Positions 55,301 through 63,926 of a stretch of DNA of 64,000 nucleotides are shown here, piece by piece. The DNA comes from Spirochaetales bacterium (lineage in GTDB: Bacteria > Spirochaetota > Spirochaetia > DSM-2461). Each line of letters begins with the position of its first letter. The stretch's first letter is position 1. A program made the translations under genes and the position numbers. A model generated the notes under the pieces. That model searched no databases. It was not told the origin of the DNA and saw nothing but the letters and a program-made list of their open reading frames with translations. The DNA lies in contig JAQQAP010000020.1 of the NCBI GenBank assembly GCA_028533045.1, positions 145,149 through 209,148 of the forward strand, read 5' to 3'.

Positions 55301-58300
55301 TACAACTCAACGGAAGATTATTCCCTTAGGGTGGAAGGTTCCTCCTTTGAAGACGGTTCACTCTTCATAGACAGAATTTACTACGACTCCAGTGATGAAG
55401 ACAGCTACCTGGATATCTACATGGACAGCGACAATAGCGTCCTAATACAGAACAGTTCCGGCGAAGAGACCGGCACAGCCGAATCGGTTAGCTACTCCGA
55501 CAACACTCTTAGCTTTGAATACGACGAAACAACCTTTAGTTATGAGATAGACTACGACTATTACCCCAAAAAGGTTTTTGAAGAGTACTATACAAGCGAA
55601 GTAAAAGAAGAGGTTCTCTCCGATGAAGAGATAACCCTCTTCCCCCACAAGGAACTCTCCTCTAACTACTATAGCGGATTAATTTCTCTTACTTCCGATG
55701 ATGGTGAAACGTTGGCCCAATTACTGGAAGATATAAGCGAAATTGAAGGAGAAATAGAATCCCTCAACACCCAGTTAGCAGGAGCCGATTCGGCGACGGC
55801 TATAGAACTACAGAACCAGATTGATGATTTACAAGATATCGATTACCCCTCCGCTGTTACAGCGTACAACGCCCTCTATGAGGAAATTCGCCCCTACGAG
55901 GATTTATACGAACTCTCCGGCGGATACTACCAACTGGTGACACCTTCAAACTATACTCCCACCCCCAGCGAATACGCCGACGACACGGAAAGCTATGACT
56001 ACAATTCCGATTACCTCCTGGTACTAGCCAGACTTACACAGGATATTACCACTTACGAAGATTCGGAATTCATTGGGTTTGACCAGGATTCAAATGATAC
56101 AACGACACTGGGGTTCCTTAATCTTTCCGACACGAACCAGCTGCTCCTGACCGATGAAGCAGGCTTGTCTTCCGACTATATTCTAAGCGGAACACACGAT
56201 GAAACAAGTTATACCTATATAGACCCCCTACTCCTTGAGACGGACTATAGCGACATTGTGGAAAGCCTGGAATTCTACCGGGCCTTTTCGGAACTCTTCC
56301 CCTACTACGAAGACAACGGGGAGGGCTACTATGTAGTGATAGACTCCCTTGATAGTGACGGCGAAAGTACAATAACAACTGTTTTTGAGGCCCTGTCTCT
56401 TAATATAGCGAGTGATATTACCATTAATTACTCCTACGACAGCACCCAAACCTTTACAGTTCATCACGATGGAGAATTTGTTGCCAGCGATGTCACAGAG
56501 AACGATACCCTCCTAAGCAGCGACGATACGGAGGAGGAAACCTACCTTGCCGTAATGCCCGTAAACACGCTGGATGATGAAACAGCTGGAATTGCGGACG
56601 GTGATAATTACGACTACATTCAGCTTATAAGAACAGAAGAGGGCAAAGCCTTCTACGACCGTTATCCCCTCTTGATATTCGATTCGGGAGAAGACTACAG
56701 CACAGCCGGTAAAAGCAGTTTCTTTACGGAAGTTGAAGTTGAAGATGGTGATGATGTAGAAATATACCTCTATATTAAAGATGAGGATGACAATCTTACA
56801 CTCTTCTATTCCGATCTTAGTGATTATGTCGGAGAAACAGATATTAGCCCTCTTTACGCTTATGCGGTTGAGGACGAAGACTCTGAAAGTGACGAAGAAG
56901 ATTCAAACGAAGAAATCGACCGAGAAGGTTACTTTGCGGGGGGATACCGCAACTGGACCTATGGCATTTGGAGTTCCTACTACGAATGGGACTCAGAGTT
57001 AATTGGTACAGAAAGCTACGATAGCGCAACGACAGAAGTTACCCAAGATGAAACTACCGGGGAATATTCAGAAGTAACAGAAGCCGACGTCCTGGACCCG
57101 CCCTATATGGTTGCCGCCTCTCTTAATGAAGAGGAAGAAGAGCTGGATGACGAAACCACAACAACTGTAATCAGTGTTGAAGCTGAAGGATTTGAGTCTT
57201 ATGAATTAACAATGGATACCTGGATAGGCTCTAAATCGGACTACTCCGCCTCTAATACCTATCTGAATGATGATGGAATAGCGGTGATTGACTACACCGA
57301 CTACGAATTCGCCCCTTACATTACAAATGACAATATTTGGCATCCCATGCGTGTAAACGGTCCCTCCTTTTACTACTCCGAGGCCTACAAAGGCACTTCC
57401 GACGATAGCGAAGATAATGGTGCTCCCTTTACTATGGGGAAAATATCTCAAAGTACCTCGGAAGGCATATCCGTTTCCGGCGGGGTATCGATAGCCGGAA
57501 TAGGATTAAGCTTAAGTTATACCAGCGGAGATTCCCACGGCTACAAAAATTTCATGGATATAAACGGAGACCGCTACCCCGATATTATTACCATGTCCGG
57601 TGGTGACCTCTCCGCCTTTTACGGTTCGGCAAACGGTTTTACCGGAGGCAATGTCTACGAATCGTCCTTTAGTAAATTAAACTACTTTGAAAACGAAACA
57701 AATACTTATAGCAGCTCCATAACTGCCGGTGGAAGTAATGAGGACACCAAATACAGTGATGAAGGCCGCCCCAAACAGGTTACTCCCGTTCTTAACTCAC
57801 AGAGCGACAATGTGTCATTAAGCCTAAATGTCTCTCAAACGGATACAACCCAAAAAAACGGCCTTATGGATATAAACGGAGACGGACTGCCGGACCATGT
57901 AAAAATAAATGATGAGGATGGAAACTACAGCGTCAAAATAAACTGCGGTGACGACTTCGAGGATGTAGACGATTGGATCAATGAAAGCGGCTATGACCTT
58001 TCCTCCTCTTCCGCCTCCGGGTTAGGAGGCTCATTCGGAGGAGGAGTAAGTGTTATCGGACTTAGCGCCGGGCTTAACGGGAATGCAAATAGTACAGAAT
58101 TCCAGGTAATGGATATTAACGGGGATGGACTACCCGATCAGGTAGAGAAAAAGTCCGTAGAAGATGAAGATACAGGCCTCGCCTATTTCAACGTCCGTTT
58201 TAACCGGGGAAACAACTTCGCTGACCCGGTAAAAGTTTATTGTAATCCCTGGGGATATGATACCGAAACCTATCAAAGCGAACTTACACAAGATATAACA

Positions 58301-61300
58301 AACCTTACGAAAACGGATATCAACGGTATGGATGTAACTGATTCAGTAGATACTGACGCAATAGATGTAAGCGATCTTGAGGCAAACAACCCCATAGATG
58401 ATGGTCTTTCCCCTTTCTCGATAAACGATACCCTCACCTCCAGCTCAGGTATTTCTCTGACCTTAGGGGCCAGCGTGAGTATCTCATTTGATATTTGGCT
58501 CTTTTCCTTTACCATTACCCCGGGAGTCAACGGAACCTACGCAGAAAGCAATACGTCCATGATGATACGGGATATGAACGGAGACGGAGCTCCGGAACAC
58601 ATATTCAAACGTCCCGCCTCTTCTGACCTTTACTTACGAGTTAACAAAATGGCCGATGTGGGCATACTGGAAACCATCTCCCTTCCCCAGGGAGGAAGTT
58701 ACGACCTAAGCTTCGAAAGAACCACAAACAGCCAGAACGACCCCCACTCCCGGCGGATACTCACCCAGGTAATCCGACATGACGGAGATAATACAACCGT
58801 TAACAGCTCAGAAACGGTTGTAGACGGAGACTACCACAGCTACGGCGTTTCCTATAGCTACTCAAACCCCTTTTATGACCGAGTAACGAGAGACTTTTAC
58901 GGCTTTAGCCAAATTATAACTATCCCCCTGCAATATGTAGCAGAAGATGAATATGACTATGTCAACGACATGGTAATCGTGAAACAGTACAATAACAACG
59001 ACTATGCCCACAAGGGAAAACTCACCAGCGAAACCCACTATAGTAAACTGGAAGATGATGACACATCATCCCCATACGATGATGACAGTGAATACATGTA
59101 CCACGAATATACCTACGTAGAAAGTGATAGTCCACCCGCAGACGAGGCAACCTATGTCTATCTGGAGTCTGAAACCATCACCCAAACCGACACAGATACA
59201 GGCAGCAGCGGTTACGGCAACACCATAGTCACAACCAAAACCTATGACTACGATAGCTATGGAAACATAGTAGAACTCAACAGCACCATAACCGGCGCCC
59301 CGGAAAGCCAGAACTATGACCTTTACATAGGATATGAAACCATAGATGACGCCTACATTATGAACCTCCCCAATAGCCTTATTTGCGAAGACGGCACGGG
59401 AGAACTTATACGAAAACGAACCGCCGAATACGATAGCAAAGGAAATCTAATAACGCTAAACCAATATTACGCAGATAGTGAATATGATTACCTCACGACA
59501 AGCTTGGGCTATGATGAAAAATACGGCAACCTCACCAGCGTCACCGACCCCACCAACTACATAACAGCTTACACCTACGGGGACCAAAACCAGTTCGTTG
59601 TGCAAATTGATAACTACAAATCGGGCCATACAGACGATACCTACACCAGTTCCATGGCTTGGGACAAAAGCCTGGGCGTAGAGATAAGCCGCACCGAAAT
59701 AAATGGAAACACCATAGAAAGAACCTACGACAGCTTTGGGCGACTCACCGCCGTCATCACCGATTACGACGACGTTGACAACCCCGCCGTAAGCTACACC
59801 TATGATACGACCGACACGAACTGGCGCGCCATTACCAGCAATAAAGTCAGTTTTGACCAAAGCAACACGGAAACTATAGAAACAGTCATAACCATAGACG
59901 GATTGGGAAGAGTCATCCAGACGGCCAAGGAAGGGGTCGTCTCCGATGAAGAAGGCAACAAAACGAGAGGCTGGAACAAGTCGGGAGCCCTCTACTACGA
60001 CGAGAAAGGCCGGACATACAAGGAAGGGCAAACCCAATTCGAAGCAAATGACTACTCCACACCCCTGAGCAGCAGCGACTACCCGGAGGAAACGGAGATG
60101 GTAAACGAAACCACCACCACTTTTGACGAGCAGGGACGCCCCGTATTGGTAGAACTCCCCTACGACAACGCCACCATATCAACGGCATACTCCCTTGTAC
60201 CGGTCAGCCTGGAAGGAGCGGACCTCCTAAGTGAGTCCGACGAAAACCACCAGCTCGTCACCCAAACCGACCCGGAAGGCAACATAACCGAAATCTATAA
60301 AAACGGAAGAGGCCACATCGCCGCCATAGTCAAAAAAGACAGCACCGGCATAGTCCAGACAGAAATGAACTACAACTACAACCTCCTGGGAGAACTCTTG
60401 CAAACCAGCGACTACCTGGGCAACTCCGTCCTCTTTGAGTATGACCTCCTGGGGCGAACCCTAAGCCAGTCCAGCCCCGACGCGGGAGAGCAAGTCTTCA
60501 CCTACGACGACACAGGACTCCTTATAAACAAAAAAGACAGCAACCTCACCGAACTGGGAAAATCCATAAGCTACGAATACGACAACCACAACCGACTCCT
60601 AACAGTAGACTACCCCTACTCGGAAGACCTGACCTATGAATACGGCGATGATGAAGCGCTAAATAACAAAGGAAGACTCTCAAGCGTCACCAACGGCACC
60701 ACAACCACAAGCTACCAATACGGCAAACTCGGCGAAATAACCCAAATGACCCGAACCATAGACAGAATGGAATCCTACGCCGACGACGTAAGCGCCACCT
60801 TCCAATACCAAAGTGACTACCTGGGCAGAATGGAAGAAATCACCTACCCCGACGGAGAAGTACTCACCTACAGCTACGACGAAGGAGGCCAAATAACCGG
60901 AGCCACAGGAGAACGACTCGGCGAAAGCTTCCCCTACGTAGAAGACATAGGCTACGACGAGTACGGCCAACGAGTCTACATAAAATACAACAGCGAAAAC
61001 GGCACAGAAACAACCTACACCTACGACGCGCAAACCAGAAGACTCGAAAACCTCCAAACCATAAAAGGAAGCAAAACCTACCAGGATATAAACTACAGCT
61101 TTGATACAGTCGGCAACATCCTAAGCATGACAAACGACACCTATAATCATACAACAGAGCAGAGCTACACCTACGACAGCCTCTACCAGCTGGAAAGCGT
61201 CACAGGAGATTACAGCCTCCACAAAAGCGGCAACTCAACCACCTGGACCAGCAGCTACACACAAACGTACAGTTATGATAATATAGGAAACATGGAAAGC

Positions 61301-62806
61301 AAAGTAAGTTCAGAAATCCAGTCCCCCAACCTGGGCGACACCGACCTGGACTACGACTACAGCTACACCTATTACGAAGACTCACCCCACCAGGCGGAAA
61401 TCATAGGAAACATGTACTACACCTATGACGCCAACGGAAACACCACAGAAGCACGAATGGGCGGCCATAGTGAAGAAGCGGAGACAGAAACAGCCAACTA
61501 CACCTACTATGAAAACGACGTAACCAAAGCAGACCAAGCCTTTGGCTGGTACTACAACAGCGACGACGAAGAAGATGATACAGCCTACACAATGGATTTT
61601 ACCTGGGATGAGGAGAATCGGCTGACTAAAACAGAGGATACCTACCACACGACCTACTACGCTTACGACCATGAGGGTGAAAGATCCATTAAGTATTCCG
61701 ATTTAGGCGAAACCCTCTACTTCGATAGCATGTGGACCGCCACGGATAATAACACCGACGGAAGCCTCCGAAGGACAAAGAACATCTACATCGGTGAAAC
61801 AAGAATCGCCAGCAAGATGAACTTTGAGGATGCCAGTACAGACTATGAGGAAATACACACCTACTACTATCATACGGACCATCTGGGCTCCAGCAACGTA
61901 GTTACCGACTATGAGGGTGAGGTGTACGAGCATTTGGAATACACCCCTTATGGCGAAACCTGGATACATGACCAGAATGAGGATGATCTGGGGCTGGTGG
62001 ATTATTATTTTACGTCAAAGGAGTATGATGAGGAGACTGGGTTGTATTATATGTCGGCTAGGTATATGAATCCGGTGGCTTCGCGGTGGGTTTCGTCTGA
62101 TCCGGCGGGGTGGAGTTTAGTGAATCCGATGGATGGAAAGGGTAACCTTAGGTCTGGATTTAGTATTGTTGAGTCTCAGAACCCATATTCTTATAGTTCT
62201 AATAATCCTATAAATTACCGTGATCCTACTGGTCTTGATGATATTGCTGATTTAGCTGCTGCAGAAGCAGCTGCAAATCAAGTAGAATATAGAATTATTG
62301 TGACTAGAGGAGTCGGTGAAAATTATGATTATGGAAATGATACTGTTACTATTGAAAAAAATGGAGAAATAGTTGGGACTTATGGCGGAGCCCAGAGTGA
62401 GAAAAATATGAAATCTGGTAACCAAAAGAAAGAATCAGAACGATTTGAACCCGGTGAAACTGGCGGCTTACCAGATGCAACGTTACCTGAAAGTGAAGAC
62501 TATATAGTAACCTTACTTGATAGCACAGGAAGCTATGACGATCCCCTATCAATAACAAGTGATGTTGCTCAACTTCCCGGTACTGGTGAAAAAGGAATTA
62601 AAAAAGGTTGGTTCTTTCTAGTCCATCAATTTACACCTAGAGGAAAAAATAAGAAAGATGTTGGATTCAGCTTGGGCTGTCAGATGTTACCCGATGCAGA
62701 ATTTAAGCGATTTAGAAAAGACTTAGAAAGTTTCGGATTTACAACAGGTGATTCATTACCTATGAGTATAAGACAAGCCAGAACAACATTTATAGAGGAA
62801 GAATAA
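52319..62806 (+). CDS. Giant secreted TcB-TcC-like Rhs polymorphic toxin with LD-transpeptidase-like tip
   Basis: 3495 residues. Order seen: Sec signal peptide (1-28); ZU5-like domain (about 45-165); SpvB domain from about 210 (GGSFSIPLRLPAGRGK, GKGFDISVPSI); six FG-GAP/VCBS-type D-x-NGDG-x-PD motifs near 561, 641, 1747, 1851, 1932 and 2085; YD repeats about 2300-3110; Rhs core ending NPINYRDPTGL at 3306. The last 189 residues are AT-rich in codon use and contain His3436 and S-L-G-Cys3454-Q-M-L, resembling the His...S-x-G-C site of L,D-transpeptidase/DUF5675-like folds. Known Tc toxins split B and C halves in related fashion; here they are one chain with a Sec signal. The tip assignment is inference. 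Confidence 0.85.
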   Translation: MVSRLTRAIAQCTLLVYLLSLNPLLYAEGVGEISDNFEKKEVFTYVVTPEEDHYIEFEDVTVEIPAGSVDKKIKLTIEKLGSVHSLNEGLENTTRAAAGYRFGPHPYTFNNSIKITLPYAEKVNRSKAALSDLKMQFYNEEYNCWEGLPTIYVNSDRSLITGMTNHFTDMITSTLTLPESPEPINFDPNSIKDLEAADPGALVPEIKGLEASAFGGGSFSIPLRLPAGRGKATPQLALSYNVNSANSWMGKGFDISVPSITTDTRFGLPEYDGYDTYMLNGQELVPTDDSIDTGEMEYVLKSEGSFQQIIRYREYTDSDSLGEDYWIITDKSGTSNYYGYDDAYTGISETKIFTWYLKKTVDANGNTVLYEYDQTENYTYLSSINWTCHDSDSDSGPYWAVFNRTSRDDQRSDARGGYISTLDELLSSISLYYGSDVSSGTLFRAYEFSYSPNIFGQNQLNSYSETDGDEELYSYDFGYSTIETDDDGNFKGFESETWSDSPTKALNDTTSFGLGATLSIDIGFKFFEFYRWGIRKGWVWRIGLNAGASFSNSWQTSDLMDLNGDGLPDMVWQSGESLIGRANTGTSFDDSNIKMTGFEPIMGSGYQSSYNMGASVTVAVATIGIGYQNSSSHQKTSFADVNGDGYVDVVKANSSQYYLNNTTAGSSMAESDTTAYFSGEDWEDWSVDDGTGIDYTPSVGLTADQEANYYKSYYIETPVRRWKAYKPGTVTVTHEMELNNPSTESSDGVKAIVDYSQTDDSGELLDYTAYEVTSSSSDVSFDDEVSVDRDQEFFFLLDPGSNTGDNSKYDDIVIDGDDPTFVDDLVWSTSIAYETIGFFDGDPQKQAYFDSESTSKAEMLLDAQSGAFVPLYLTTDDFQSLYFYDEDNETDEYDEITYDYTSENQIILQTMYEYDETLDLFALRDIEEGGTFDEEVYDLLTWCLHRLLPKVFTTPEKLLDIAFGDLDGETIIWSDQNDGAVMYFEKSTQTESTLYNSTEDYSLRVEGSSFEDGSLFIDRIYYDSSDEDSYLDIYMDSDNSVLIQNSSGEETGTAESVSYSDNTLSFEYDETTFSYEIDYDYYPKKVFEEYYTSEVKEEVLSDEEITLFPHKELSSNYYSGLISLTSDDGETLAQLLEDISEIEGEIESLNTQLAGADSATAIELQNQIDDLQDIDYPSAVTAYNALYEEIRPYEDLYELSGGYYQLVTPSNYTPTPSEYADDTESYDYNSDYLLVLARLTQDITTYEDSEFIGFDQDSNDTTTLGFLNLSDTNQLLLTDEAGLSSDYILSGTHDETSYTYIDPLLLETDYSDIVESLEFYRAFSELFPYYEDNGEGYYVVIDSLDSDGESTITTVFEALSLNIASDITINYSYDSTQTFTVHHDGEFVASDVTENDTLLSSDDTEEETYLAVMPVNTLDDETAGIADGDNYDYIQLIRTEEGKAFYDRYPLLIFDSGEDYSTAGKSSFFTEVEVEDGDDVEIYLYIKDEDDNLTLFYSDLSDYVGETDISPLYAYAVEDEDSESDEEDSNEEIDREGYFAGGYRNWTYGIWSSYYEWDSELIGTESYDSATTEVTQDETTGEYSEVTEADVLDPPYMVAASLNEEEEELDDETTTTVISVEAEGFESYELTMDTWIGSKSDYSASNTYLNDDGIAVIDYTDYEFAPYITNDNIWHPMRVNGPSFYYSEAYKGTSDDSEDNGAPFTMGKISQSTSEGISVSGGVSIAGIGLSLSYTSGDSHGYKNFMDINGDRYPDIITMSGGDLSAFYGSANGFTGGNVYESSFSKLNYFENETNTYSSSITAGGSNEDTKYSDEGRPKQVTPVLNSQSDNVSLSLNVSQTDTTQKNGLMDINGDGLPDHVKINDEDGNYSVKINCGDDFEDVDDWINESGYDLSSSSASGLGGSFGGGVSVIGLSAGLNGNANSTEFQVMDINGDGLPDQVEKKSVEDEDTGLAYFNVRFNRGNNFADPVKVYCNPWGYDTETYQSELTQDITNLTKTDINGMDVTDSVDTDAIDVSDLEANNPIDDGLSPFSINDTLTSSSGISLTLGASVSISFDIWLFSFTITPGVNGTYAESNTSMMIRDMNGDGAPEHIFKRPASSDLYLRVNKMADVGILETISLPQGGSYDLSFERTTNSQNDPHSRRILTQVIRHDGDNTTVNSSETVVDGDYHSYGVSYSYSNPFYDRVTRDFYGFSQIITIPLQYVAEDEYDYVNDMVIVKQYNNNDYAHKGKLTSETHYSKLEDDDTSSPYDDDSEYMYHEYTYVESDSPPADEATYVYLESETITQTDTDTGSSGYGNTIVTTKTYDYDSYGNIVELNSTITGAPESQNYDLYIGYETIDDAYIMNLPNSLICEDGTGELIRKRTAEYDSKGNLITLNQYYADSEYDYLTTSLGYDEKYGNLTSVTDPTNYITAYTYGDQNQFVVQIDNYKSGHTDDTYTSSMAWDKSLGVEISRTEINGNTIERTYDSFGRLTAVITDYDDVDNPAVSYTYDTTDTNWRAITSNKVSFDQSNTETIETVITIDGLGRVIQTAKEGVVSDEEGNKTRGWNKSGALYYDEKGRTYKEGQTQFEANDYSTPLSSSDYPEETEMVNETTTTFDEQGRPVLVELPYDNATISTAYSLVPVSLEGADLLSESDENHQLVTQTDPEGNITEIYKNGRGHIAAIVKKDSTGIVQTEMNYNYNLLGELLQTSDYLGNSVLFEYDLLGRTLSQSSPDAGEQVFTYDDTGLLINKKDSNLTELGKSISYEYDNHNRLLTVDYPYSEDLTYEYGDDEALNNKGRLSSVTNGTTTTSYQYGKLGEITQMTRTIDRMESYADDVSATFQYQSDYLGRMEEITYPDGEVLTYSYDEGGQITGATGERLGESFPYVEDIGYDEYGQRVYIKYNSENGTETTYTYDAQTRRLENLQTIKGSKTYQDINYSFDTVGNILSMTNDTYNHTTEQSYTYDSLYQLESVTGDYSLHKSGNSTTWTSSYTQTYSYDNIGNMESKVSSEIQSPNLGDTDLDYDYSYTYYEDSPHQAEIIGNMYYTYDANGNTTEARMGGHSEEAETETANYTYYENDVTKADQAFGWYYNSDDEEDDTAYTMDFTWDEENRLTKTEDTYHTTYYAYDHEGERSIKYSDLGETLYFDSMWTATDNNTDGSLRRTKNIYIGETRIASKMNFEDASTDYEEIHTYYYHTDHLGSSNVVTDYEGEVYEHLEYTPYGETWIHDQNEDDLGLVDYYFTSKEYDEETGLYYMSARYMNPVASRWVSSDPAGWSLVNPMDGKGNLRSGFSIVESQNPYSYSSNNPINYRDPTGLDDIADLAAAEAAANQVEYRIIVTRGVGENYDYGNDTVTIEKNGEIVGTYGGAQSEKNMKSGNQKKESERFEPGETGGLPDATLPESEDYIVTLLDSTGSYDDPLSITSDVAQLPGTGEKGIKKGWFFLVHQFTPRGKNKKDVGFSLGCQMLPDAEFKRFRKDLESFGFTTGDSLPMSIRQARTTFIEEE

Positions 62807-62807
62807 A

Positions 62808-63695
62808 ATGAGATGTTATAGAACTTTATTATTGGTATTATTTTCCAGTTCTCTTTTACATTCAATAGATTTAGATAAGTTGTATTTTGATGGAGATGCT
62901 GAACCAGAAATAGTTGACGGACAAGCTAGATCTTGTACAGCATCTATATATTTTGAAAATAATGAATATGAAATGTGGGATAGTTTAGAATGGTTTGAGC
63001 CTGGTACTTATGAGATACCAGAAGAACTAGTACATAAACATAATGGTTATGTAGAAACGGGAACATATAATATAGAGATAATAGATAACTTAATTTATTT
63101 AAATTTTAAAAGTAACAATGAGTATACTTATAAAAGTAAATTAGGTGTCTTATTTCATCCAAGAAGATTATTTTTATATGATAACGATGAGTTATTCTTT
63201 TACAGTAATAATGGTTTTGCAAAGAACCCTATTCACGGACCTTTTGTCAATTCAATTTCCACGAGTTCTTTTTTGAAAGAGGGTTTAGTTAATTACAAAG
63301 GTAGTAACAATATAAAACCTTTTCTTGAAAAATTAAAACCATGGGTTGAAGGTGTAGAAGGAAATGGAGAAGGAGAATGGCTTGAATTACAAATTAATTC
63401 ATATGATATTCCTGTATCTTCTTTTCTAATCTCAAACGGTTATGTTTCTTTTGATAAACCCCACCTATATGGTTACAATTCTCGTGTAAAAAAACTTCGT
63501 GTAACCTGTGAGGAATTGGGGATTGATTTTATTGCAGATTTGGAGGATACGCCTAATTTTCAGGAAGTTAAATTGCCAGAAGAGATAACAGATTTGAATA
63601 CAACATTTAGATTTACAATATTAGAAGTCTATGAGGGATCTAAGTGGGAAGATACCTGTGTTAATCTCATCGTTCCGCTTGGTAATATCGAGTAG
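62808..63695 (+). CDS. Secreted protein of unknown family, candidate immunity protein
   Basis: 295 residues, starting one base after the Rhs stop. A signal peptide (about 1-20, MRCYRTLLLVLFSSSLLHS) directs it to the periplasm. The rest is a mixed alpha/beta protein with three cysteines and no recognised motif. Its AT-rich codon use matches the toxin tip and not the operon upstream. Gene order (tip, then small adjacent gene) and periplasmic location fit an immunity protein against a peptidoglycan-active tip; this is inference from context alone. Confidence 0.7.
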   Translation: MRCYRTLLLVLFSSSLLHSIDLDKLYFDGDAEPEIVDGQARSCTASIYFENNEYEMWDSLEWFEPGTYEIPEELVHKHNGYVETGTYNIEIIDNLIYLNFKSNNEYTYKSKLGVLFHPRRLFLYDNDELFFYSNNGFAKNPIHGPFVNSISTSSFLKEGLVNYKGSNNIKPFLEKLKPWVEGVEGNGEGEWLELQINSYDIPVSSFLISNGYVSFDKPHLYGYNSRVKKLRVTCEELGIDFIADLEDTPNFQEVKLPEEITDLNTTFRFTILEVYEGSKWEDTCVNLIVPLGNIE

Positions 63696-63727
63696 TGAAT
63701 GTTTCTGAATAGATAAAAGTAACGAAC

Positions 63728-63762
63728 CCATTGAACCAGAAGCTTTCAGCTCTGGTTAATGG
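63728..63762. repeat. Long hairpin downstream of candidate immunity gene
   Basis: CCATT (63728-63732), AACCAGA (63734-63740) and GCT (63742-63744) pair with AGC (63748-63750), TCTGGTT (63751-63757) and AATGG (63758-63762): fifteen pairs with two single-base bulges and a TTC loop. No T run follows, so it is not a standard intrinsic terminator. It shares its flanks (GTAAC before, CTGGTT within) with the repeat units that follow. Confidence 0.8.
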
Positions 63763-63765
63763 AAT

Positions 63766-63926
63766 GTTACTTTGGAACAAAGTTCACTTTCCGCTACGAT
63801 TTCCGAGGTAACCTGCAGGGCTTTGCCCTGTCTGGTTCACCGAAAATTACTTTGAATGCAGTTCACTTTCCGCTTTGACAACACAGGTAACTTGCGGTCC
63901 CCGGAGCGGGGCCGACTGGTTCACCG
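63766..63926. repeat. Two degenerate ~80-base direct repeats with internal hairpins
   Basis: Unit A (63766-63842) and unit B (63846-63926) share TTACTTTG, GTTCACTTTCCGCT, AGGTAAC followed by (C/T)TGC, and CTGGTTCACCG. Between the last two blocks each has a hairpin of unrelated sequence: CAGGGC-TTT-GCCCTG (63816-63830) in A and a GC-rich stem at 63896-63913 in B. A further GGTTACTTTC at 63933 starts another copy. Confidence 0.82.

Noticed and set aside
59456..60037. 193-codon open frame on minus inside the Rhs gene
   Set aside because: Arises from the C/A-ending codon bias of the YD-repeat region; similar Val/Gly-rich or Cys/Arg-rich frames recur throughout that region.
63728..63762. Intrinsic terminator for the Rhs operon
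   Set aside because: The stem is strong, but no T run follows on plus.
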